Source of the DNA: Opitutaceae bacterium
GTDB lineage: Bacteria > Verrucomicrobiota > Verrucomicrobiia > Opitutales > Opitutaceae
NCBI GenBank assembly: GCA_030648295.1
Contig: JAUSID010000196.1
Span: 1 to 42,206, forward strand
DNA length: 42,206 bases
Direction of reading: 5' to 3'
Position 1 is the stretch's first letter. Each line of letters opens with the position of its first letter. Both the position numbers and the translations under genes were made by a program. The notes under the pieces were generated by a model. It was not told where the DNA came from. It saw nothing but the letters and a program-made list of their open reading frames with translations, and ran no database searches. Shown piece after piece: positions 33,658 through 40,381 of the stretch.

Positions 33658-34131
33658 TTAGTGGGGAGTCGGATCTTTTTGCTGGGCGAGCATCCGGTCA
33701 ATGGTGGCGTTGAGCAGGTTCACGTAATCACGGACAGGCACGCAGGTTTCGTCGGGTTTACCAGCGGCCCGATAGAGCCAGCCGGCGGTGTAGGGCGCCT
33801 CATGGATTTGTTCCAGGTGGCCTTGGAGTGACGGATTGCCGCCCTGAAAGATGCCGTCGACCACGCAATAAATGTCGCTGATCGCCTTGAACCCCTCGAT
33901 CCAGCCCAGAATCGTGCCCGGTTTGACGGCGGTGCCGGCGGGAATTTCGAACGATTGATCGACCAATTCGCCGAGCATCCGCACCGCGAATTTCGAAAAT
34001 CCCACCCGCCACACCCCGTCGGATTCGGGCGCGAGCCAGTAGTGCGAGGGCGAGTAAAGCGCGTCGGCCGGCAGGTGGGTGACGAAGTTCGAGCGCTTGA
34101 AGAAAATGGTCTTGGCGGGCGCCTCTTCCAT
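33658..34131 (-). CDS. GcvH-like lipoyl carrier protein
   Basis: A 157-residue protein of the glycine-cleavage H family, longer than the usual 125-130. The lipoylation site is conserved: Lys82 in GWIEGFKAISDIYCVVDG. The N-terminal part (YSPSHYWLAPESDGVWRVGF, SKFAVRMLGE) also matches the fold. No gcvT, gcvP or lipoate ligase genes are near, so glycine cleavage is unlikely to be its job. H-like carriers also serve sulfur metabolism (LbpA of the sHdr system), and an HdrA-like gene is in this operon. I infer a dedicated lipoyl shuttle of electrons, sulfur or a carbon unit. It is the first gene of the minus-strand operon; the ATG at 34131 follows a C-rich leader. Confidence 0.88.
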   Translation of the reverse strand: MEEAPAKTIFFKRSNFVTHLPADALYSPSHYWLAPESDGVWRVGFSKFAVRMLGELVDQSFEIPAGTAVKPGTILGWIEGFKAISDIYCVVDGIFQGGNPSLQGHLEQIHEAPYTAGWLYRAAGKPDETCVPVRDYVNLLNATIDRMLAQQKDPTPH

Positions 34132-34260
34132 GAGGGTGGGCGAACTCAGCCGTATTGCGGCCGGTTGGCAAGCAGCGTGTCGGACTTACCTTCGGCGCTT
34201 TTTGGCATCGGTAATTGCTGCGGTTTCGGCCGAGCCATTCCGATAGGCTGCAGAGCCTGA

Positions 34261-34448
34261 GCCGTATCGATTCAGAGGACAACCGCGAATGAACGCGAAT
34301 GGACGCAAATTCCAGAGGAGGAGGGGGAGGATTGCCCAAGTGAAATCATGGTCACCGTTTGGTTAATCGTTTCCATGCTTCCCTAGGACGCCCTCTCCAT
34401 TCGCGTGAATTGGCGTCTATTCGCGGTTGAACTGAATTGTTCCGGCTG
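34261..34448 (+). repeat. Inverted copy 2 of the ~185-bp element
   Basis: Partner of 31603-31785 in opposite orientation. It begins GCCGTATCGATTCAGAGGAC and ends with ACTGAATTGTTCCGGCTGAG. Confidence 0.85.
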
Positions 34449-34598
34449 AGACATAGAGGACTACAGAGGTCGAGCCGGAGGACACGGAGTAAGGCACTTC
34501 TCTGCGACCTCTCCCGCCGCGCTCTGTCTGACTATTCGAGTGTAGCGACCAACATGTTTGTCTTAACCGGAGATGAAAGCGAACATCCAACCCTTTGC

Positions 34599-34697
34599 AC
34601 AGGAGGTCGCAGAGGCAGCAGAGAGAAAACCAACGAGCCCAGATCCAGATCCAGATCCAGATCCCTTCCGATCTCTGCTACCTCTGCTTCCTCCTGT
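34599..34697. repeat. Inverted repeat, ACAGGAG...CAGAGA family, copy 2
   Basis: Arms 34599-34624 and 34672-34697 are reverse complements with 3 mismatches in 26. It is the same family as 44-111, with a different loop. Confidence 0.7.
34641..34664. repeat. Tandem hexamer (AGATCC)x4
   Basis: Four perfect AGATCC units lie in the loop of the inverted repeat at 34599-34697. Copy number could vary by slippage. Confidence 0.8.
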
Positions 34698-34840
34698 AAA
34701 ATCCTTCCGTTTGGTTTGGAGCTGTTCGCCGCAGGCGAACCTCTTGTTCCGAGCGCAGTCTCGGGAAAAGGCCGTACTACTATCCCTGAGAATGCTGTCG
34801 GTCTGCGTGCAAATCTCATCTCGTACAACAAGCCGGCGGT

Positions 34841-34948
34841 TTGTTCCTGCTCCCTGCTCCCTGCTCCTTGCTCCCTGCTCCGCGGCGCATCAGTCGGAAA
34901 CACGTGCTACTTCGGTTGCGGCTGCGCCGCCCCGGAATCTCTGTGTCG
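34841..34948 (+). repeat. Inverted copy of the repeat at 25967-26060
   Basis: It starts with TTGTTCCTGC and several CTCCCTG/CTCCTTG units, then shares a long block with the other copy. About 175 bases separate it from the cysteine desulfurase start. Confidence 0.75.
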
Positions 34949-35088
34949 ATACAAACCGCTTCAGGGCAAGAATCACTACTATCACTGCCCGGCCGAGGCG
35001 GACGCCCTTTGGTTGCGGCTGCGGTGCGGCGTTGGGAAACATCCGGCTTCCGCCTGAAACCTGACGGACCCACGCTCGTGCTCTCGAC

Positions 35089-35115
35089 TTGACTCACCGT
35101 TCCGGCACATACCAT
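35089..35115 (+). promoter_or_regulatory. Possible promoter of the cysteine desulfurase gene
   Basis: TTGACT (35089-35094) and TACCAT (35110-35115) are separated by 15 bases, short for sigma-70. The implied transcription start would be almost at the ATG (35124), giving a leaderless or near-leaderless mRNA. Confidence 0.25.
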
Positions 35116-35123
35116 CCGCCGCC

Positions 35124-36278
35124 ATGGTTTACCTCGACCACAATGCCAGTTCACCGCTGCTTCCGGCGGCGCGCGCGGCGTGGCTCGAGGCCGAGGAACA
35201 GTTTCCCGGCAATCCGTCCAGCCCGCACCGGCTGGGCGCACGCGCCGACACTGCGCTGGATCAGGCGCGTCAGCGGCTGGGTGCGCTGCTCGGCTGCTCG
35301 CCGCTCGACCTCGTGTGGATGAGCGGCGCCACGGAGGCATGCAACGCGGTGTTGCACCACGCGGCTTCGGTTGCTGCAGCGGACTCGCCCGTTTGGATCA
35401 GTGCGATCGAGCATCCCGCGGTGCTGGAGTCGGCGCGGCATTATTTCCGCGAGCGCGTCGAACTGATCCCGGTGAATCGCGAGGGCGTCGTGTCGCTTGA
35501 CTGGGTGCGGCAGCGATTCGATCGGCAGCGGCCTGCACTCATCGCGGTCATGGCGGCAAACAACGAGACGGGAGTCCTCCAGAGCTGGCGGCAGCTGCAC
35601 GAGTCGTGCGCGGAGCGCGGTGTTCCTTTTTTTTGCGACGCCACGCAATGGTGCGGCCGGTTGCCGGCGGCAGGGCTTGGCGGCTGCGAGTTCGTGGCCG
35701 GCAGCGCCCACAAATTCGGCGGACCGCGCGGCGTGGGATTCCTGAAAGTGGCCGGGGGTTCGGCGCTGCATCCGTTTTTTCGCGGCGGCAAACAGCAGGA
35801 TGGCCGCCGCGCCGGCACCGAGAATGTGGCGGGCGTGATGGCGATGCTCGCCGCGCTCGAGTGGTGCGAACAGCAGATCGCCGCGGGCGCGCCTGCATCT
35901 CGTGGTGCGGCGCGTGACCGTTTCGAGCGGGAACTTCAATCCGCACTTCCCGGCGTGACGCTCAATGGGCATGGACAGGATCGGCTTTGGAATACGATGA
36001 GTGTGACGATGCCGGAGGTGGATTGCCGGCACCGCTGGGTCGTGAAACTCGACAAGGCCGGGTTCGCGGTCTCGACGGGGTCGGCATGCTCGAGCGGGTC
36101 GGAGCACCCGTCGCACGTGTTGACGGCGATGGGACTGACGACAGCGGAAGCGGCGCGCGCGCTGCGTTTCAGCGCTGGCTGGCTGACGAAGGATGCGGAG
36201 TGGGACGAATTGCTGAAGGCGATTATCCGGATTCACCGCGAGCTTGAGCCGGAACAGGCGAAGGCGAGCCGCGCGTGA
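35124..36278 (+). CDS. Cysteine desulfurase (NifS/IscS family)
   Basis: A 384-residue PLP enzyme that takes sulfur from cysteine as a protein-bound persulfide. Key residues are present: VYLDHNASSPL at the start, SGATEACN, His97 (IEHPAV), NNETG (146-150), D172-A-T-Q, the PLP lysine Lys197 in SAHKFGGPRG and the catalytic Cys322 in STGSACSSGSEHPSHVL. The flexible SACSSG loop is of the NifS/IscS type. It overlaps the downstream cyclase gene by 4 bases (GTGA), so the two are translated together. Its place in a locus with several Fe-S proteins suggests dedicated cluster assembly; sulfur delivery to a lipoyl or terpenoid product is an alternative. No iscU-like scaffold is in the window. Confidence 0.93.
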   Translation: MVYLDHNASSPLLPAARAAWLEAEEQFPGNPSSPHRLGARADTALDQARQRLGALLGCSPLDLVWMSGATEACNAVLHHAASVAAADSPVWISAIEHPAVLESARHYFRERVELIPVNREGVVSLDWVRQRFDRQRPALIAVMAANNETGVLQSWRQLHESCAERGVPFFCDATQWCGRLPAAGLGGCEFVAGSAHKFGGPRGVGFLKVAGGSALHPFFRGGKQQDGRRAGTENVAGVMAMLAALEWCEQQIAAGAPASRGAARDRFERELQSALPGVTLNGHGQDRLWNTMSVTMPEVDCRHRWVVKLDKAGFAVSTGSACSSGSEHPSHVLTAMGLTTAEAARALRFSAGWLTKDAEWDELLKAIIRIHRELEPEQAKASRA

Positions 36279-38248
36279 ACGGATCGGCACCGATGCATGA
36301 AACACTCGCAACGGGAGCGGCGGTACCCGCAACCTGCGGGTTGTTCGACGATGAGCTGCGGTCGCGGCTGGCCGACGCGCACAGCGCGGCGATGGCCGCG
36401 TTGATCCGCGAGCGGAATTCCGCCGGTTGGTGGACGGGCGAACTTTCCTCGAGCGCGCTGTCGACTGCCACCGCGGTGACGGCGCTCACGCTTTACTCGC
36501 GCGGCGTCGCTGCCGAAGCGGCGCGACTGCGTGAGCTGATTCAGCGGGGATACGAGTGGCTCGGAAAAAACCAGAACGCGGATGGCGGGTGGGGGGACAC
36601 GAAGCGGAGTATTTCGAACATCAGCACCACGACGCTGGTGTGGGCGGCCTTCGGTCTGCACCCGACGTCCGACGCCGCGACGATGTCGGCCATCACTGCC
36701 GCCGAAGAATGGCTCTCGCGCGCGGCGGGATCGCTCGAGCCGCGAGACCTCGTCCGCGCCATCGAGGGCCGCTACGGCCAGGATCGGACGTTCTCGATTC
36801 CGATTCTGACGCTGGCCGCATTGTGCGGCCGTCTCGGTAAAGGCCGCGACGGATGGCGGCATGTGCGGCAGCTTCCGTTCGAGCTGGCGGCGCTGCCGCA
36901 GCGATGGTTCGCGGCGCTCCAGTTGCCCGTCGTGAGCTACGCGCTGCCGGCGCTGATCGCGATCGGCCAGGTGCGGCACGGCTTGAGGCCCACGCGCAAT
37001 CCATTGTTTCGCGTCATCCGCGATCGCTGTCGTGCGCGCACGCTCGAGAAACTCGGCCGGCTCCAACCGGAAAACGGCGGATTTCTGGAGGCGGCGCCGC
37101 TGACGAGTTTCGTGACCATGAGCCTCGCCGCGCTGGGATTGTACGAGCACAGCGTCGTGCAACGCGGCGTCGCTTTTCTGGAGGCGTCGGCGCGGCCTGA
37201 CGGCAGCTGGCCGATCGATACGAACCTCGCGACGTGGGTGACGACGTTGTCGGTAAACGCGCTGGAGCCCGTAGCGGCGAGCGCCAGCGAGCCGACGGCC
37301 GGCCACTCGCTCACGCTCGTAGCCACGGCTCACGAGTCGTCCGCGCTGTCGAGCGCGGACCGCGCCGCGATTCGCGACTGGCTGCTGCGACAGCAGGGTC
37401 GGACGGAGCATCCATATACGCTCGCGGCGCCGGGCGGCTGGGCTTGGACGGATTTGCCTGGTGGTGTGCCTGACGCGGACGATACCGCGGGCGCACTCCT
37501 CGCGCTGCACCGGCTCGGCGCTAACGATCCGCAGGTGCGTTCGGCCGCCGACGCGGGAGTTGGCTGGTTGCTTGGGCTGCAAAATCGCGACGGCGGCATA
37601 CCGACGTTTTGCCGCGGGTGGGGGAAGTTGCCGTTCGATCGCAGCAGCCCCGATCTCACGGCACATGCCATTCGCGCGTGGCTGGTGTGGTGCGAGTTTC
37701 TGCCGGAGCCGCGACAGCGCGCACTCGCGTCCGCGCTCGCAAGGGCCGCTCGTTTCCTGTGCGCGAATCGGCGGGCTGATGGCGCGTGGGTGCCGTTGTG
37801 GTTTGGACACGAAGAGGATTCCGCCGACGAAAATCCGCTTTATGGCACCGCGCGCGTCCTGCCCGCCTTGGGCGAACTCGAGCTGGCCGGGCACCGGAAA
37901 GTCACCGCTGCGCTCGATCGCGCGCAGCAGTGGCTGGTGGCGCGCCAGAATTCCGACGGCGGCTGGAGCGGTGCGCGGGGCGCAAAGTCGTCCGTGGAGG
38001 AATCCGGCGTTGCGCTCGAAGCGCTCGCGTCGGCGTGGCGGCGCACGTCGATGACGGGCGAGCATCGCGCCGCGCTGCGCGTCGCAATCGAACGCGGCGC
38101 GCGATGGTTGGTCACGGCAATGGAGAGCGGGCAGTGGCGCAATTCGTCGCCGATCGGATTGTACTTCGCCAAGCTCTGGTACCACGAGCGGCTGTACCCG
38201 CTGATCTTCGCGACCGCCGCGTTGCAGCGATTGAACAAGATTCGTTGA
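36275..38248 (+). CDS. Class II triterpene cyclase-like protein (squalene-hopene cyclase family)
   Basis: A 657-residue protein of the squalene-hopene cyclase family, close to the usual 630-650. The protonating motif D400-A-D-D-T-A is intact. QW-type repeats are visible (QNADGGWGD, QNRDGGIPTF, QNSDGGWSG, ARPDGSWPID, HPYTLAAPGGWAW). It should protonate and cyclise a linear polyprenyl chain at the membrane. No squalene synthase (hpnC/D/E or sqs) genes are present. The polyprenyl synthase in the divergent operon has long-chain features, so the substrate may be a regular polyprenyl diphosphate or alcohol. The GTG at 36275 overlaps the desulfurase stop; an ATG at 36293 would remove 6 residues. The gene ends 562 bases before the next gene. 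Confidence 0.9.
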   Translation: MNGSAPMHETLATGAAVPATCGLFDDELRSRLADAHSAAMAALIRERNSAGWWTGELSSSALSTATAVTALTLYSRGVAAEAARLRELIQRGYEWLGKNQNADGGWGDTKRSISNISTTTLVWAAFGLHPTSDAATMSAITAAEEWLSRAAGSLEPRDLVRAIEGRYGQDRTFSIPILTLAALCGRLGKGRDGWRHVRQLPFELAALPQRWFAALQLPVVSYALPALIAIGQVRHGLRPTRNPLFRVIRDRCRARTLEKLGRLQPENGGFLEAAPLTSFVTMSLAALGLYEHSVVQRGVAFLEASARPDGSWPIDTNLATWVTTLSVNALEPVAASASEPTAGHSLTLVATAHESSALSSADRAAIRDWLLRQQGRTEHPYTLAAPGGWAWTDLPGGVPDADDTAGALLALHRLGANDPQVRSAADAGVGWLLGLQNRDGGIPTFCRGWGKLPFDRSSPDLTAHAIRAWLVWCEFLPEPRQRALASALARAARFLCANRRADGAWVPLWFGHEEDSADENPLYGTARVLPALGELELAGHRKVTAALDRAQQWLVARQNSDGGWSGARGAKSSVEESGVALEALASAWRRTSMTGEHRAALRVAIERGARWLVTAMESGQWRNSSPIGLYFAKLWYHERLYPLIFATAALQRLNKIR

Positions 38249-38810
38249 AGGTGGGCACCAGGGACGTCGCACCTGCGTTCCGCACGCCCGGATCCGAGCG
38301 AGCCGCCGGGTCGCAGCCCATCTTAACGTATTAGGTTAAAACGGAATTTCCGGCCGTGTCGTGAATCGCAGGCGGGTCCATTCCCCGTGACTTGCCACGT
38401 TCCTTCCTGCGATTAAACGGAGCCCGATCCGCGTAGCGGTCGCTTGGCCGTGATGCCCCGAGGCGTGCCTCTGGGTGGCCTAGCCGGGAAATTTCACACT
38501 CTGCTCCGCTGCGAACGCACAGGGTGTTCCCTTGTGCCGTGCGCCGGCGCGCGCTCCACGATTTCCCGGCTAAGGGCATTCTGCTGGCCAGCAGAATGTA
38601 TTTAGCCCGCATGAACGCGGGGCACTCGCCGGCACATTGGGATGTTGGCGGTGAGACATGGGTGAAGAACATTTCAAGTGTGAAAAATGCGGGCTAGCGA
38701 AGGGCGGAGTTTTCACTTCTCGACATGAACCCGTCACCGCCTATTTCTCAGCGCTCTTGTCGGCCGCGCATGCTGCCGGGCGACAACCTCGCACCCTTCG
38801 CGCGCTGCCC
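38249..38810. other. Gap with nested palindromes upstream of the PQQ-like gene
   Basis: No gene is supported. An in-frame extension of the PQQ-like gene from 38658 reads MGEEHFKCEKCGLAKG, but it runs through repeat arms and precedes the signal peptide, so I reject it. The palindromes are listed separately. Confidence 0.5.
38481..38696. repeat. Two adjacent inverted repeats around a perfect palindrome
   Basis: TAGCCGGGAAAT (38481-38492) pairs perfectly with 38561-38572. TAGCCCGCAT (38602-38611) pairs perfectly with 38687-38696. Between them, 38577-38598 is a perfect 22-base palindrome with half site CATTCTGCTGG. The arms resemble the fragment at 10381. Confidence 0.65.
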
Positions 38811-40226
38811 ATGAAGCATCCTTACCCCGGACCGAGTTTCGTTTCCTTCCTCGCCGTCCCATCCGTCGCCTTCGTCGTGTTGCTGGCGGCCACGGCGACA
38901 CCGGCTGCCCTGGCGGCGAACTGGCCCAGCTGGCGCGGACCGAACGGCGATGGGACGACGACCACGGCGAAGGATCTGCCGGTGACGTGGAGCACCACAC
39001 AAAACATCAAATGGAAACAGGAGCTGCCGGCGTGGAGTGGCTCATCGCCGATGGTTTGGGGCGAGCGAATCTTTCTCAACTCGCCGTCGAAGGAGCAGGT
39101 TCAGGCCGCTGCTCCGGCGCCGGCGCCCGCGCCCGGCGCTCGCAAACGACCCGGGCCGCGCGGCCCCGCCGTCAGCGGGCCCGGTGGCCAGGAAATCCTG
39201 CTGCTCTGCCTCTCGCGCGAAACGGGGAAGGAATTGTGGCGGCGGCAGTATGACCAGGGGAACCAGATCCAGATGAAGCACAACACGTCGTCGCCCACGC
39301 CGGTGAGCGACGGCACGAACGTGTGGGTCGTGTCGGGCAACGGAGTGATCGCCTGCTTCGATTTCGCGGGAAACGAAAAGTGGAAATTCGATCTGGTTAA
39401 GAAATTCGGGAAGATCGGCACGAACTTCGGCTACGGTTCCTCGCCGCTACTGCTCGATGGCAAGCTGATCGTGCAGGTGCTGCACGGGATGAAGACGGAC
39501 GAGCCCTCGTATATTTTCGCGCTCGACGCCGCGAAGGGTGGGCTGCGGTGGCGGGTCGAACGGCCGACCGACGCCGAACGCGAGACGCCCGATGCGTACA
39601 CCACGCCGTCGGTTCTTCTCACCGGCGGGCAGAAGCAAGTCGTGATCTCGGGCGGCGGGTACGTCACCGGCCACGACCCGCAAACCGGCGCCGAGTTGTG
39701 GCGCGGCGGCGGGTTGAATCCGCGCAACGAGGGAAACTACCGGGTGATTTCGTCCGCGGTGGTTCACGACGGCATGGTCTATGTGCCGAGCCGGCAGGCG
39801 CCGCTGCTCGCGTTCAAAGCCGGCGGCAAGGGCGACGTGACCCAGAGCCATCTGGCCTGGAGCTGGACCGCGCGCGGCGGACCCGACGTGCCGACGCCGA
39901 TGAGCGATGGAAAATATTTCTACATGGTCGAGGACAGCGGTTCGATCACCTGCCTCGACGCGAAGACGGGAAAGCTGATCTACGGGCCGCAGGACACGGG
40001 CATCGGCCGGACCAGTTCCTCGCCGATTCTCGCCGACGGAAAAATTCATGTCACGAGCGAGACCGCCGAAACCGCGGTCATTCAGGCCGGGCCGGAGTTC
40101 AAGCTGCTGGCGAAGAACTCACTCGACGGAACGTATACGCTTTGCACGCCCGCGTTCGCGGACCGCGAGATTTTCCTGCGTACCGGCACGCATCTGTATT
40201 GTATCAGCAATTCGGGTGCGAAGTGA
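38811..40226 (+). CDS. Secreted PQQ-like beta-propeller protein
   Basis: A 471-residue exported protein with PQQ-binding-like (outer membrane assembly BamB/quinoprotein type) blades. A long signal peptide (to about TPAALAANWPSW) is followed by blade motifs such as NWPSWRGPNGDG, LLLCLSRETGKELWRR, IACFDFAGNEKWKFD, VTGHDPQTGAELWRG, ITCLDAKTGKLIYG and the end RTGTHLYCISNSG. A low-complexity Pro/Ala/Gly insert (PAPAPAPGARKRPGPRG) interrupts the first blades. Catalytic quinoprotein residues could not be identified, so it may be a scaffold or binding protein. The ATG at 38811 is preceded by GCGCTGCCC. It is not obviously linked to the cyclase upstream, being 562 bases away. Confidence 0.87.
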   Translation: MKHPYPGPSFVSFLAVPSVAFVVLLAATATPAALAANWPSWRGPNGDGTTTTAKDLPVTWSTTQNIKWKQELPAWSGSSPMVWGERIFLNSPSKEQVQAAAPAPAPAPGARKRPGPRGPAVSGPGGQEILLLCLSRETGKELWRRQYDQGNQIQMKHNTSSPTPVSDGTNVWVVSGNGVIACFDFAGNEKWKFDLVKKFGKIGTNFGYGSSPLLLDGKLIVQVLHGMKTDEPSYIFALDAAKGGLRWRVERPTDAERETPDAYTTPSVLLTGGQKQVVISGGGYVTGHDPQTGAELWRGGGLNPRNEGNYRVISSAVVHDGMVYVPSRQAPLLAFKAGGKGDVTQSHLAWSWTARGGPDVPTPMSDGKYFYMVEDSGSITCLDAKTGKLIYGPQDTGIGRTSSSPILADGKIHVTSETAETAVIQAGPEFKLLAKNSLDGTYTLCTPAFADREIFLRTGTHLYCISNSGAK

Positions 40227-40240
40227 GTGACTGAAGCTCC

Positions 40241-40358
40241 AAGCTCCAAGATCCAAGCTCCAGAGAAACACCAACGACCAAAAATAAATAAGGCCGCAGT
40301 AGCTGGAAGGTTGGTCATTGAACCTTGAAGCTTCTCTGGATCTTGGATCTTGGAGCTT
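40241..40358. repeat. Inverted repeat of CTCCAAG/ATCCAAG units
   Basis: The arm at 40241-40267 is the reverse complement of 40332-40358 with one mismatch in 27. It is made of AAGCTCC and AAGATCC heptamers; an extra unit precedes the left arm. It fills the gap between convergent genes and could terminate both transcripts. Confidence 0.75.
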
Positions 40359-40381
40359 TATTCGGCGACCCGTGCCCGCGC

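Larger units (their letters stand above)
34132..35123. other. Divergent, repeat-filled control region of the terpenoid locus
   Basis: Nearly 1 kb between the gcvH-like and cysteine desulfurase genes. It holds the 185-bp element (34261-34448), an inverted repeat with a tandem hexamer inside (34599-34697) and the repeat at 34841-34948. Open frames in it read through these repeats and are not credible. Only about 130 bases next to each gene are free for promoters. Confidence 0.6.

Noticed and set aside
33658-34131. Glycine cleavage system
   Set aside because: Only the H-like protein is present; T and P proteins and lipoate enzymes are missing from the locus.
34437-35064. Open frames in the divergent region upstream of the cysteine desulfurase
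   Set aside because: They read through three different repeats, and translation yields only repeat-derived low-complexity peptides.
26202-38248. Standard hopanoid locus
   Set aside because: No hpnC/D/E, squalene synthase or typical HpnG/HpnI/J genes; the synthase looks long-chain and is fused to DUF116.
38658-38810. N-terminal extension of the PQQ-like protein with CEKC motif (possible zinc ribbon)
   Set aside because: The sequence comes from arms of an inverted repeat and would precede a normal signal peptide, which would block export.
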